From contig MU867085.1 of NCBI GenBank assembly GCA_033725935.1, positions 310,001 through 374,000 on the forward strand: a stretch of DNA of 64,000 bases, in the 5' to 3' direction. The notes below the pieces were generated by a model, which made no database searches, was not told the origin of the DNA, and was given only the letters and a program-made list of their open reading frames with translations. Position numbers and translations under genes: made by a program. Source of the stretch: Cladorrhinum sp. PSN259. Lineage: Eukaryota; Ascomycota; Sordariomycetes; Sordariales; Podosporaceae. Shown here one piece after another: positions 51,824 through 63,492 of this stretch (positions are counted from its first letter, which is position 1; each line of letters begins with the position of its first letter).

Positions 51824-53362
51824 CAACTTTTGTCAGATAACAGCAATGCTTGTTTGGTTGCACCAGTTGGACCAGCAATTGGATCAAGATTATGAAGCGA
51901 GTGAATTGTGTCTTGCTTTTCTCCCTTCCTGAGAGTCCTCTGAGACTCATTCTTATGGCTGTATCCGCACGGACTTCTTGTTGTGCGGTTGTACCAGATC
52001 TGCGGCGGGAGGTTGTTGTTGTGGCCTGTCTGGTATCGTCGCGATGACTGGGATGGATTTTTTTCTTTGTTGCTAGTTACGGAATGTGCAGATCAGGCAA
52101 TTCATCCGCGGGGCAGCAATCCCAGCTGCTGACAGTTGCTTAGAGCTGCTGGAGCCGTGGATCCAAACGTAACGCTGGGAAGAGTCCTTCGATCCTGACC
52201 GTCCGCGGTGGCTGTGCCGGTTCATCTTTGGAGTTTTTCACTCCACCGTCACCATCTCCTGGGCCCACCATCGGCACTTACCGGCCCTTTTCCTCAGTCG
52301 GGTCGACCACCAACGAGCGTACCTCACTCTCATAGGCATGGCAAAGGAAAACAAGGATTACCACAGAAAGGATTCACGGGGCGACATTTGTTTTCTTTAT
52401 TCTTTTTTTTTGGCTTCGTTAGTTTCTTTCAAGTAGTTTAGTCTGCCTGCAGGGTGTGGTGTGTCACTAGTTTCAGTCTCTTCCACTTCTGAATTCGAGC
52501 AAAGATTGCCCAACAAAGCCGTTTCCCTACACCTTCCCATATCTCAGCCAATAAATGGCTCATTTTAGTTTAGTTTGTTCCAGAACATGACCCCTTCATG
52601 GTATTGAGGTGGCGAGCAAAAATAAATCGCATGTATAGGTATATCATGTGCCAACTTCAGCACGGCTTGGGTAAGCAAACAATGCAGACCCTGCGATGCC
52701 CGCCAAGATTGTTTTTTCTTTACCTATGTGGTTGGCCAATGCCGTTGGATGGATAGCTGATGATGAAATGTCGAGCGGGACAAGGGGTCTGCAGGTAGCC
52801 CGGATGGTGGGTTCAAGTCCAGATCTACAAAGATTTTGGTTTGCCACGTCACTGCCGCTGAGAAAATCTGGGGCTGTACCGTCTTGCAGTCCGTATCCAT
52901 CTTCGGTGCAGTTGTAACAGGATATCTTCCCTTGGGGGTCGCTTACGTTGTTATCCTCAGGGCCATCATTCGTTGAGCTTTCCCATAAATGTCGATCATA
53001 CCCGATATATCTGCTTGATCATCGTAGAGCAGCGCCTTATGACCCGTTTGAAAAGCGTGGTTCCGCCCTCTTCGAAATGCACAGCTGAGAATCCATGACT
53101 CATTGAATCAACAGTGGCTCAGCACGATCTCACAACTGCCGGGGCCCAGGAGACAAAGAAAACAGGCGATAGAGGACAGGGGCGGGAGGGGAGCTTTGCT
53201 ATTCCTCAAGAAATAGATTGGCTATCTAACTCTCGCTGTCCACCATCTCGTACCCGTCAGAATGCGCGATATCTTTGGCAGCCCAGGGCATCGCAGAGGA
53301 AAAGCATTGCTCAGAAAGTATGGAATTGAAGTCCCCCAGAATTCCCCGCTTCGAACTCCCTA
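51824..53362. other. Gene-poor 1.5 kb stretch
   Basis: Between the coiled-coil gene and the C2H2 gene, with convergent 3' ends. Open frames are short and without family resemblance. T-rich at 52390-52440. Confidence 0.5.
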
Positions 53363-54186
53363 CTACTTGTGGTGTTTGCTTTTAATTCGCGATCTTTTGC
53401 TGGCCTCCATATCCGGCAAGGAGCATCTGGAGAGCCGCATGGTGGTTCCTCCATTGCTCGACAAGAACGGCTTTGGCCGACTTGCGAGAGCTGGTCTTCT
53501 TCTGGCCAGATGGCTTGTCTTGGCCCTTGGTCGTTCTCTTGCATCCTCTGCGGAAGTGGCGGCACCTCCATTTTGCATCCTCTTTATGTGGTCTTGGAGG
53601 TTCCAAGAACGGAGAAATCCACGGCCAGGGACGGAGCGATCGCATTTCGCATATATGCAAAGGTAAAACTTTTTGCCGTGGGCCTCACGCTCATGTCGGA
53701 GAAGGCTGCTGTTTGAAGCAAAAGAGATCTTGCAATCCCCAATTTTACAGCGGTAGGGCTTCAGATGGGAAGTCAACCATCTTGCTATTAGTGGATAGCG
53801 GTTAGCTGGCGGTGGCTAGTTCTCCAGGCTGGGGATTGTGACACTTACATATAGAAGCACTTTTGCTTATGGGGCTTGTGGTTGCAGCTCTGTTTGTCCT
53901 CCCATGGGCAGTGGAAGAACCCATCCGCCTTGCGTTCCGCATTATAGACAGGACTGTCTCACTCGAGGTGGCAGCTTTGGGAGGCAGGGGAGCCCGCGAG
54001 AGCATCCTTACTAATAATTTCGTGGAGCTCCTCGGAAGTAACAGATTGCGAACTATTGCGCATTATGCTGGGAAGACCGAGCATGTGAGAAATTGTTGCT
54101 AGGTCAGGTGAGCGGTGATTAGCAACATACCTTGGTGATGGACTGAGACTGAGTAGAGGGGGGGAGTTAGAGTGATGGTTCTCCAT
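53363..54186 (-). pseudogene. C2H2 zinc-finger protein interrupted by one in-frame TGA
   Basis: Predicted exons 54186..54131, 54067..53849 and 53780..53363, phases 2 and 2. The second exon reads S-Q-S-C-H-L-E, then TGA (53961-53959), then D-S-P-V-Y-N-A-E-R-K in the same frame and straight into zinc-binding sequence F-H-C-P-W-E-D-K-Q-S-C-N-H-K-P-H. The third exon continues H-L-K-P-Y-R-C-K-I-G-D-C and L-L-R-H-E-R-E-A-H-G (CX4CX12HX4H), then C-I-Y-A-K-C and Q-D-H. This is the fungal multi-finger layout in which a degenerate first finger is followed by H-(L/I)-K-P-(Y/H)-R-C. One CGA-to-TGA change would explain the stop. Alternatives are a downstream start at a later exon or a very short intron; neither looks good. 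The last junction relies on an AAG acceptor. Confidence 0.55.
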
Positions 54187-54307
54187 AGGAGAGGATGAAT
54201 GAGTAGGAGAGTGATCAAAAAACTAAGTCATGAAGCTTGGGTAAAAAAAAGGATCACTAGCTGCTGCTAGGGGAGTAAGGTACATTATACTCCTACAAAG
54301 CTCCCGT

Positions 54308-56710
54308 TCACGTCTTGACACCCACACAGTAAGCGTAATCAACCCATAGGTTTGCACAGTCAGCCCCTACGGCCGGATTCCATGCATAAAACTGATCCAC
54401 CGTGATCCCGAACTGGTTTGCAATCGCCCAACACCCATCACCCGCCTTGGTCACATAGTACTTGTTGCAGCTAGACACGATGCCCGTCTGCGTGGGCGCG
54501 GGAGGTCCAGATGCCGTCGTCGTTGCTGAAGAGGCGGCCGTGGTTCTCGTAGAGGAAGTGCCTGAGGGCCCTGCGGAGGACGTCGGGCCCAAAGTTCTTG
54601 TTGCTGTGGTGCCGGTAGCAACAGGAGTGGTAGCGGTTGAGTTGACTCCAATACAAACGGCCCGATCCTGAGTCCCCGTGAGGCCGGAGAACAAACCCTT
54701 GTCGCAGTTTGTCCCCACCCAGGGGTTCCAGGTGATGAGGTTGGATAGACTGATTTTGGCGTCCTCTGCTACTTGGGCGCATGTTGTATCTGTTTAATTC
54801 GTAAAAGGAAACAAAGCTTGACGTTAGTTCCGATTGAGGGTTTAAAGCAGGGGCGATAACGGTGGGCAGGTACATGAAGGTTACTTACAGTTTGCGTCTG
54901 CCCCGTGAACTGTTGTGAAGCAGGAACATGTTGCGATGGTTCCCGGATAGGGTCCGGCAACGGAAAGGCAGAGTCTGTTTGTTGGAGGATCTGGGGGAGC
55001 CCCAGACGTGCTGTTGAGAGCACAGTAGCTGTAGCCCGGCTGCAGGTAACAAGGGCTGAGAGAAGCCAAGCTGGGGTTCCAAGAAAGAAAATCACTGAGA
55101 AAGACGGGGTAGCCCGACGACGCGAAATCGCAGCTGTTGATGGCCTCGGTGACGAGACGGATGTTTTCCGACTCGGATTCGTCCGTGAAGGGATCGACGG
55201 GGGCGTGCTGAACGTAGGCCGCACAGTTGGACTTTGTCCCGGGAGCAAGGGGAAGAGCGACGATGGGCGTGACGCTCGGTACGGCTCTCGTCAAGGTAGA
55301 TGTCGTCGTGACATAGGCGGACGAAGTTAGGGTGAAGATGGCCGAGGTAGAGTACGGATAGCCTTTATAGGTGTTGATGTCGCCCACGGCCTTGACGCAG
55401 TATGAGGTATCCAGCCAGAGGTCGGTGCAGTTAGCGTCGATGCCGGGGTTCAGAAAGTAAAAGTCCCGGAGTGCAATGTTCTGCCGGATCGAAATGCTCT
55501 GGCAGTAGTCACCGTCCTGGACTTTGTACCACCCTCCACAGGACGCCGTCGTATTGGGATGACCGTTTGTCGGCTTGGGCACTGCTGTTGCTGGTCTTGT
55601 TGTCGCTGCCGGCGGAGCCACGGTTATGGTAACATCTCCGGCATTACCGCCGGGAGGGGTGACGCAGATCAAGGTCCCCACGAGGTTGACAATGTTGGTG
55701 CAGAGGGGGTCGATGTTGGGGTTCCATGCGAGAAGGCTTGCTCCGGTGACGCCGCGGTGCTTTGTGATGATGCGGGCGCAATCATCATCGGCCTGAACAC
55801 GGTAAAGAGAGCAGGGACTCGGCAGACAGAGAGACGTGCCAGCAATCAGATTGCTGCAGTCAGACCTCAGACCGCCAACCTTGATGATGGAATATGTTGA
55901 CACCCCCTTGGACAGGGAAATGGCATCACAGCTGCTTCCAGCCGGCACAGCGTAAGGCTTCGAGCAAGCAGGCGTGCTGATGTTCTCTGCGGGCTCAGGA
56001 AGGTTTGTGCTGATGCTGTAACGGGTCGGGGTTGCGAAGGAGTAGGCCGTGGTAGAACCGCAGCTCGACGTTGCCGACTTGAAGAAGACAGCAAAGTCGT
56101 CATCAAACCCAAACGGCGAGTTTAGGTGGGTTTGCATTGTCCCGAGGGAGCAGTCAGAGCAATTCGCTGCCGAGGTTGATGCGTTGCCCGAAGCCAGCCA
56201 TGAGAGGAAGAGCTCATCGCAGTACCGGCCAGATGATTTGTCTCTACGGCACGAAAGATCGTACGTGTATATGAACCGGTCAATGAGGAGAGTTGCTTCA
56301 CAGTCAAGAGAGTTGATTAGTATTGCCCCTTGAAAACAGCCATGTCTAAGAAATGGTTCATGCAGTGAATTCATACCTGGATACACGATACCGTCATCGA
56401 GTTCGATCATGTCGGTGGCTGCGTTACAACCTGACACGATGGTCCCCCTCACACTTGTCAGAGCGGTGCGGCAGGCCGTGGTACACAATCCCGACAGCCG
56501 ATCAACGTCGAGGCGCGGGTTGTCAACAGACACACTGGCGAGAAAGGCCGGACAGTTCGGGACGGTTGTGTTGAGAGCAGCAAGGCATTTGGTGCTGATT
56601 CCTGGATAATCAATACCACGCTCTGTTTCTTGAAACTGCTGGCCATGAACTGTCAGGGCGAGTGCGGCGACCACCAGAGAAACGATCTCCCGGTGGAAAC
56701 CTTTCATCAT
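54308..56710 (-). CDS. Secreted multi-LysM chitin-binding protein
   Basis: Exons 56710..56377, 56295..54889 and 54789..54308 (all phase 1), 740 aa. The 81 bp intron 1 is in frame and open, but removing it yields the family sequence V-Y-P-A-T-L-L-I-D-R-F and removes an odd insertion. Signal peptide 1-23. The N-terminal 250 residues are a Cys-rich region shared by fungal LysM proteins. At least three clear LysM modules follow: Y-R-V-Q-A-D-D-D-C...W-N-P-N-I; Y-K-V-Q-D-G-D-Y-C...L-N-P-G-I; and the C-terminal Y-V-T-K-A-G-D-G-C...W-N-P-A-V. Two more are degenerate (S-W-N-P-S-L; I-T-W-N-P-W-V, the latter rebuilt by splicing). LysM binds chitin oligomers. Fungal LysM proteins shield hyphal chitin or scavenge fragments. 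The gene lies head-to-head with a subgroup C chitinase. Confidence 0.88.
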
Positions 56711-57549
56711 GTCGGAGAAAAGTGTGCAAAATGCCAGCTGCTTGAGCAAATGTCGAGAAACGAGGGAGAGAGTGATATCCCAGTTGCCATGTATATACAG
56801 CGGGTGGTATCTGTGCAGGATCAAAGAGCAGGCACGTGGGCATCTGGTGATGCACGGTACTTGCATGCGGTGTGAATATAGACCCAGTCGAGCTCGATCA
56901 AGCCGGGCAATCGCCGGGCTCGGACTTGGATTCCGAAGTTCAACACATGATTGTCGAGGGAAATTTAGGGCATGTGTCTGGGACTTTGGGTTTAGATTTG
57001 CCCAAAGTATAGCGACGGTGAGTACGGAGCCTGTACAATAATTATCATACATGTTACCACCTCGGTGGCTACCAGTCAGCTCGGATTCGAAGCGGAAGCT
57101 CGCACTGATAGAATGGAACGCTATGTTGTATGTATCCACCTATTGCCTTGAAAGGCTCGACGTTCAGATAGCGTAGATGGCAAAAACACCAAGTAGGTGG
57201 GTAGGGGGGGGTTGACACTCGGATAGTTCACGTGATGACTGGAGTACAAGGCATATCAGTAGCATCAGGGAGATATTGACATTGGCAAGTGTGTTTATCT
57301 TGTACTACCACACTGTCAGCTTCGGTCTTACAGCCGGTCTCGAGGATGATACGTTGTAGGAGTCCTCGGACTTCAAAGGGCACTATGGATATTGAGTAGT
57401 CCGTCCTGGAGATGATTCATGGGGTTCGGAGGCTTCAAAAAGGCTGCTCACGACGGCAGTTCGGCAGTATGGGGGCTTCAGCAATTCCACTCTCATTGTC
57501 TAACCCCTTTTCTTTCACTCCTCTTTTGCGAATCTAGCCTATCTGAACG
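56711..57549. promoter_or_regulatory. Shared promoter region of the LysM/chitinase pair
   Basis: 839 bp between divergent ATGs (56710 minus, 57550 plus). A TCTTTCACTC-rich leader precedes the chitinase ATG. Pairing of subgroup C chitinase and LysM genes over one intergenic region is known in other ascomycetes and suggests co-regulation. No site was identified. Confidence 0.55.
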
Positions 57550-60500
57550 ATGGGCTCAAGCCAAAAGGGCGTCCAAGCTCGGACCTGGCTGACCCTGCTG
57601 GGCATATTCTCTGTCGTCGTCTTTAGCTTCTGCCTCACCCAAGACTGGCCTGTCATTTGGAGATGGACTGGGGAAATCTCTCAACGATCACTGGACGCAG
57701 AAGATGCTGCTCCCTCACCCAACAGCTCCTTCAACCTCGCCCGTCGCGACGACTACACCTGCGCCAAGGGCCGTCCGTGTGCCAACGGGGCCTGCTGTGG
57801 TTCTACCGGAGTTTGCGGCTACGGGCCCACATACTGCGGAACAGGTTGCATATCAAACTGCAATGCTCACGCGGAATGTGGACAGTACTCGCAACCGGCA
57901 GGCAAGAAATGCCCCCTGAACACCTGCTGCAGTCAACACGGCTTCTGCGGAACGACCGGGGAATTCTGCACCACGGGCTGCCAGTCCAACTGCGTGCTCG
58001 CCCCTTCGCCGCCCGCATCGCCCAAGGGCCAGGCGCTCAGCAGGATCATTGGGTACTACGAGTCATGGAGCTATCGCTCCTCGTGCAACCACAAGAAGCC
58101 CACAGACCTCCCCCTTAGCGAGCTGACACATCTCAACTATGCCTTTGCTTTCGTGGCGCCCGAATCTTACGAACTGGTCGTCATGGACTCCCAAACCGAG
58201 GAGGGCATCTTCAAGCTGACCACCGAGGCCAAGCAGTACAACTCGCAGCTTCAAGTCTTCATCTCGGTCGGGGGGTGGACCTTTTCGGACAACGGCACCG
58301 TCACGCAGCCTCTGCTGGGCGACATCTCTTCGACAGAGGCCAACCGCCAGAAGTTTGCTGATAACGTGGTCAAGTTCTGCAACAAATGGGGCTTTGACGG
58401 TCTGGACCTGGACTGGGAATACCCCGGCGCTCCAGACCGCGGCGGCAAGCCCCAAGATACCGACAACTTCACCAAGTTGATGAAGACGTTGCGGCAGACC
58501 TTCAACAGCTCTCCCAGGCGTCTGGGCCTCAGCTTCACCATCCCATCCTCGTACTGGTATCTCAAGTGGTTCGACATGCCGGGGCTCCTGAAATACGCCG
58601 ACTGGACAAACCTCATGAGCTACGATCTTCACGGGACCTGGGATCGAAACAACCCCATCGGGGCCATCGTCCAAGGCCACACCAACCTGACCGAGATCAA
58701 GCTGGCAGCGGAGCTGCTCTGGCGCGTCGGAGTCAAGCCTGAGCAGGTTGCCCTCGGCTACGGGTTCTATGGCCGCTCCTTCGAGCTCAGCGATCCGAGC
58801 TGCTCCACGCCGGGATGCGCCTTCAAGGGGGGAGCCCGCGAGGGTCCGTGTTCCAAGACGAGCGGCATCCTCATGCACTACGAGATCCAGGCCATCCTCA
58901 AGCAGGTCCCCAATCTGAAGCCCGTCTGGGACAAGAAAGCCGCCGTCAAGTACCTGGTCTTTGACAAGAACCAGTGGATATCGTACGACGACGCAGACAC
59001 GTTCGGTCAGAAGATTGAATGGGCAAACAGCGTCGGTTTCGGCGGCGCCCTCATCTGGGCGGCCGACACGGACGACGACAAGTTCTCGGCCATGTCGGGA
59101 TTGCTCGGCAAGAAGGTCTCGCACGTCGACACGTCGACGCCTGCTCTGGAGGCAAACGGCATCAACATTGCCCAAACCCACAACGCTTTGGCCGGGAAGG
59201 ACTGCACCTTGTGGAAAAAGAGCTCGTGCCGCAGTCAGCGCGACCTTGACAACGACCATGTGCGGTGTCCCGACGGTAAAGCTCCGATTGGATGGGATAA
59301 AGCTGGTTGCGGTGTAAGAGAGACCCTGTCCTTGCAGTGATAGAAACAAGGAGGCATCCCTGCTGACCTCTGGACGTCTTGATGATACCAACAGAGCGGT
59401 GGCAAGCCCATTTGCTGCTCTGGTGATTTCTATCCACAGAACTGCCAATGTTGGTTTCCCTTTGATTTTCCGTTTTTCTTGCTGTTCTGTCAGGTATGTA
59501 CATGTACCTACATGTATCCGGTGGACTGACATTCCATGATTGAACAGGGCGCGGGAGCGCTTCCGAGTGCAACGGGCAATGCCATCCAGGCGAGCAAAAA
59601 GTACACGGTTCCTCCTGGTAAGCTACACAACTGATGGCGCTGTGAAAGTCGCACAATATCACAACTCTGAACTGACATGTGGTGATGCTGGGGGAAAAAA
59701 GGGGAGGAGGATTCAAAGCCGAGGACGACACTACCAAGTGCACCAGAGGCGGCAAGGCCTTTTGCTGTGAGGCAGGCGACTGGAAGAATCTGATTTCGGG
59801 CTGCTCCTGGACAAAGTGGTAAGACGGAGTCCCTGACATCTTCTTGTTTGCCGTTTCGTTTTGAAGCAAGGACTACCTACCTAACCCAAAGTTGGACAAT
59901 CTAGCGGCGGCACATGTCCCATAAATAAGAAATCCATGCTCACGGCCCGTGGCGGCTGCTTTACCGCTAAGCCTACCAGTAAGTTTCTCCCAGGCCGGGA
60001 CCGTCGGGATCAGCCCATCAGAATGCCAAACCAGAAAGACTGACGCCGGCACAACACAAATAACAGAGCATTACTGCTGCAACACGGACACCCTGTTACA
60101 CGACTGCAGATGGAGAGGAAGCATGACGGACTGCCCCGTCGCCAACTGCGAGAAGGATGAAGTATTCGTCGCCCTGGATTCGCAGGGCGAGAGCCTGCGG
60201 TCTTGTGCCTGGGCAAGACACGTGGCCGGCTGCTGCAAGGTCAGCGATCCCCCACCGCCCTTGCTCACATGCGAAAGGACGACGTGCGACATCAACCCGC
60301 TCCTCTGCATCGACAGCTTGGATGAATACGGAGTGCCGGAAACCGTCACGAAACGGGGGTTGAAAGTGCTCGAGGAACGTGGCGGGCCGAGAGAATTCTT
60401 CTGGACAACACTGGGCAACTATGAGAGGCGGGGCCTATCCAGAACGTATGACAGGGCTGTAGACTATATGGCGAACTTGAATCGCCGACTCGATGGTCTC

Positions 60501-61644
60501 TCCCCGAACCATTATGTCATGGAGGGACGTTGGTGCGACCGACGTAGGCTGGAGCGGGTCAGGATCGAAACTGGAACGGCAGAACCTCCCGAGGATGCAG
60601 AGGTTGAGCACGCTATTCCTGTGAGTTCAAAGGCCATCTCTCGGTTCCCATTATCGAAAGCCTTCACTGACGCAAATGTCCCGTTCCCCGCCGCAGGCAA
60701 TGATGCTGAGCCGTTTTCCGGCCGTTGCCAGTCATGGACGACAGTGGGCCAGGGGCCGGGTGATGCACGCACGGACGAATCCCGTACCGAGCGGCCCACG
60801 AACGAGGACGCCGGCAATCCCAGAATCGTTCTGGCGAGACGTCTGGGAGAATCCGCAGGGGCTTCCCAGGGAGTTGCAGGTGGCCGACAGCTTCCGCACC
60901 CGAAGGCCCGACCAGGCCTTCGCCGAAGGCTTGGGTTCGTCCACCAACCGGGCAAACTTCTTGCTCCTGCAAAGGGAAGTTAATCGCGCCAAGGGGGAGA
61001 TAGAAATCTTTAAACGCCACATGAGCGATGACCGGCTCCGTCGCAGGATTAACGGAGCCATCGGCGGCAACCAAACGGCAGCAGAGGAAGTGCTTCAATC
61101 ACTTCAAGAGGTAGGTAACCTGACCACAACGACTTACTAATAGCATGATTGCTCATCCATCTAGACCCAAGCAGTGTTCACGTACCTCAACGACCCAGAT
61201 GTCATAACCCGCGCAGATAATACCGCAGCCTTGATTCAAACCGCCCTTCGAAACATTGAGGCCGCCATACCACAAGCGAGAGGGTGAGTGCTGATGCCCA
61301 GGATCCTTTTGGCTTTGGAGAAGAGAGGCGCCAAGAAAACGAAGCTTACCATCAATGCCTTTTTCCATTCAGACTCGCTGCTCATTGGGATGAATTCTGT
61401 AAGTAAAATTCCTTTCGCGAGGGTTTAAATGCAGAAAAAAGGGAGCTAACCATTTTGTCATCCCATCCCAGATCCGCACTACTTCAGCGACGTCTCGGCA
61501 TACCAGCGGCAGGTGGTCACGAACCAGACTATGGCGATCCGAGCGGCCTTCCAGGCTTCTACGAGCCCCTTCCGCGACAGCGTCCTGCGCGCCGTAGAGG
61601 ACATTGAGAACAAGATTCCCGACATGAAGTATCCATTCGAGTAA
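57550..61644 (+). CDS. GH18 chitinase with chitin-binding (CBM18) modules, subgroup C type
   Basis: Ten exons: 57550..59313, 59395..59449, 59548..59617, 59702..59818, 59905..59978, 60022..60620, 60697..61110, 61165..61283, 61374..61399, 61472..61644; every junction is in phase; 1,136 aa. Residues 12-30 form a hydrophobic signal or anchor. Two CBM18-like Cys-rich modules (about 70-155; G-A-C-C-G-S-T-G-V-C-G, N-T-C-C-S-Q-H-G-F-C-G). GH18 domain from about 160 with catalytic D-G-L-D-L-D-W-E (283-290, acid Glu290), S-V-G-G-W and the M-S-Y-D-L segment. After the catalytic domain comes a Cys-rich region (C-Q-W-R-G-S, F-C-C, H-Y-C-C) and a 350-residue C-terminal region (H-W-D-E-F...) typical of this subgroup, often annotated as 'killer toxin alpha subunit-like' because of the shared domain order. 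It hydrolyses chitin at the cell wall or outside the cell. The 43 bp intron at 59979-60021 is the least certain. Confidence 0.88.
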
Positions 61645-61707
61645 GGTACCTACCGGTAGATAGAAAGCACACGTTGCACACATTCATAGTTTCACCAATC
61701 CAGCCTC

Positions 61708-62440
61708 TCAGGCGGGCGTCGATAAAAAAACATGCCAAACGTCTGTCACGCCGCACCACGCGTCATAGTAAAAATCCGCATTGAGCATGTAGGGGCTTAT
61801 CCGCATCCAGCCCACATTTTCCTCCCCGCAGCCGTCAATCTCCTCATACTCGTCCTCCTCCACCTCCTCCACCTCCTCCTCCACCGCACCTTCCTCTTCT
61901 CCTTCTTCCCTCACACGATCCGACTCCTCTTCTCTCAACAACAAACCCCTTCTTCCAATTTGCGTCGACAAACTTGACGTACCCCCGCCTCTCCCAATCC
62001 CCCCCGCCTTCCAGACTCTTCAGCGCCTCCTCGTCCACCACGACAAAAAACGCGAACCTGGGAATCGCCGCCGGATCCTCCACCACCCCGGGCCCCTCTA
62101 GACCAAACTCGTGCTGCTGCTGCTGCTGATGCCTAACCCAGCCCCTAAACCTCTCCCTCAGCCCCTCAACCGACATTCCCTCGAGCGCGTCAGGCTCGTT
62201 GTCGACCCAGACCCACTCCAGCGATTCCCCAATCTCGGGTGCATCAGTACACGCGACCGACTCGCGCGAGTTGCGCTCTACCCGGGCTCGGAACTGGTCC
62301 CACCATTTTTGGGAATGGGGGAAGGAGGAGGAGCAGTACGTGGTGCGGTAGATCACCCAGCCCCACTTCTTTAGTGGCAGGCCGCGGTTGGCGTTGAGGA
62401 CGAGGTTAGTTTGGATGTTTTTGGCCGCTGACATTGTCAT
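61708..62440 (-). pseudogene. Unknown conserved protein with a +1 frameshift
   Basis: One frame from M-T-M-S-A-A-K (62440) reads W-G-W-V-I-Y-R-T-T-Y, W-V-D-N-E-P-D-A-L-E-G-M and Y-V-K-F-V-D-A-N-W-K-K-G. After that it degenerates into Arg/Gly-rich sequence. In the frame one base over, from about 61965 onward, sense sequence resumes: L-R-E-E-E-S-D-R-V-R, an acidic Glu-rich run, then N-V-G-W-M-R-I-S-P-Y-M-L-N-A-D-F-Y and stop at 61708. The two halves fit one protein if one base in the CCCC (61946-61949) or adjacent AAA run is extra. Known only as an uncharacterised fungal family with V-G-W-M-(K/R)-I. Either a recent mutation or an assembly indel. Confidence 0.6.
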
Positions 62441-63492
62441 GGTGGTGGTGCGGGGGCCTGGACGGGGGGTGGCGGCGTGGAGTGAGTTTGGGCGTTTGGG
62501 CTGTTGGAAGAGAGGAGCACGGTGATTGCGCGGGATGATGATTCGGCCGATGTTGGGAGAGAAGAAGGGGGGATTTGAGTAGCAGCAGGGGAATGGGGAC
62601 TCGACTGAGGCGAGGTGACATGATGTGGTGGGAATGATCATGGTGACTCGGAGGTAGAGTAGGTAGAAGTTATGAGATTGGGTTCTGGGAAATTCGGGGG
62701 AGTTAATCAAAGGGAAGGATAGCTGGGTTTGCGTTTGGATGGGAGGACACAAGTCTGATGGAGGAGATGTGTGAATCCGAGGTGGTGGGTGGTTTGGTGA
62801 GGATTAGGTAAGCCAGGGGGTTGGAAACCGTTGCCCTGGAGATTGTGTCAACAATTATCCCTAACCCAGAGGTAATTAGGGATCAGAAAAAGGGGTAAAA
62901 ATTATTGCCTTTCTGCCAATATCACGGCCGACATCGCGAGCTTCTGCGGAAATTTTAAAACATATATATATATATTATCTGAATCGTATTTAAAGTGGAA
63001 GATGGATATCGAAGAATGTTTGCCTAGTGTGGTTCTTGATTGTGTGCGCCCAGGGCAAATGCCCTGGCAGCTGGCCTTATCACCACATCTGAAGACCGTT
63101 GAAGTTATCTCCAGATCTTGGTCATGGGCGTCGCCGTAGCGCCTGCGACAGAGTCGTGGCAGATAGGTGCCTTATCAATCGAGTCATATATAAAGTGATT
63201 TAGTATATGTATGATTATTCATATAATTATTCGGGGGTTTTTTTTTCTTCCGGTTATGCCCGATAACGCTATAAAATAAACAAGAATCCTCGAAAGCTAT
63301 TTTCAAACAAGGTCAAAAATGTGAGAAGAAGCGGGGCGGTTTTTTTTGGTTGGTCGGGCGGGTTTGAGGAGGGGAAGGGTTCTAGCCAACTTCACACCCC
63401 ATAAGCAAGTCCGAAAACGGCAGTAAATTTCCCTCGACACAACTATACTACACCAACCCCCAAAACAAATACAAAAATGCGATTTCCACTTC
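62441..63492. other. Intergenic about 1 kb
   Basis: Contains a (TA)n stretch at 62962-62975 and copy 2 of the 40 bp repeat (63248-63287). No gene supported, though the frame of the gene at 61708-62440 stays open upstream to 62752. Confidence 0.5.
63248..63287 (+). repeat. 40 bp dispersed repeat, copy 2
   Basis: Matches 37940-37979 with three differences; preceded here by a T-run. Confidence 0.75.

Noticed and set aside
52800..52830. tRNA-like T-loop sequence GGTTCAAGTCC
   Set aside because: No matching acceptor, D or anticodon stems can be formed around it.
53928..53961. A 34 bp intron (GTGAGA..CAAG) removing the TGA in the C2H2 gene
   Set aside because: Below the usual minimum intron length, and the sequence it would remove reads as normal protein continuing into the zinc finger.
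57550..61644. Calling this gene a killer toxin
   Set aside because: The likeness to killer-toxin alpha subunits reflects shared CBM18-GH18 order; the intact D-x-x-D-x-D-x-E motif and genomic pairing with LysM support a cellular chitinase.
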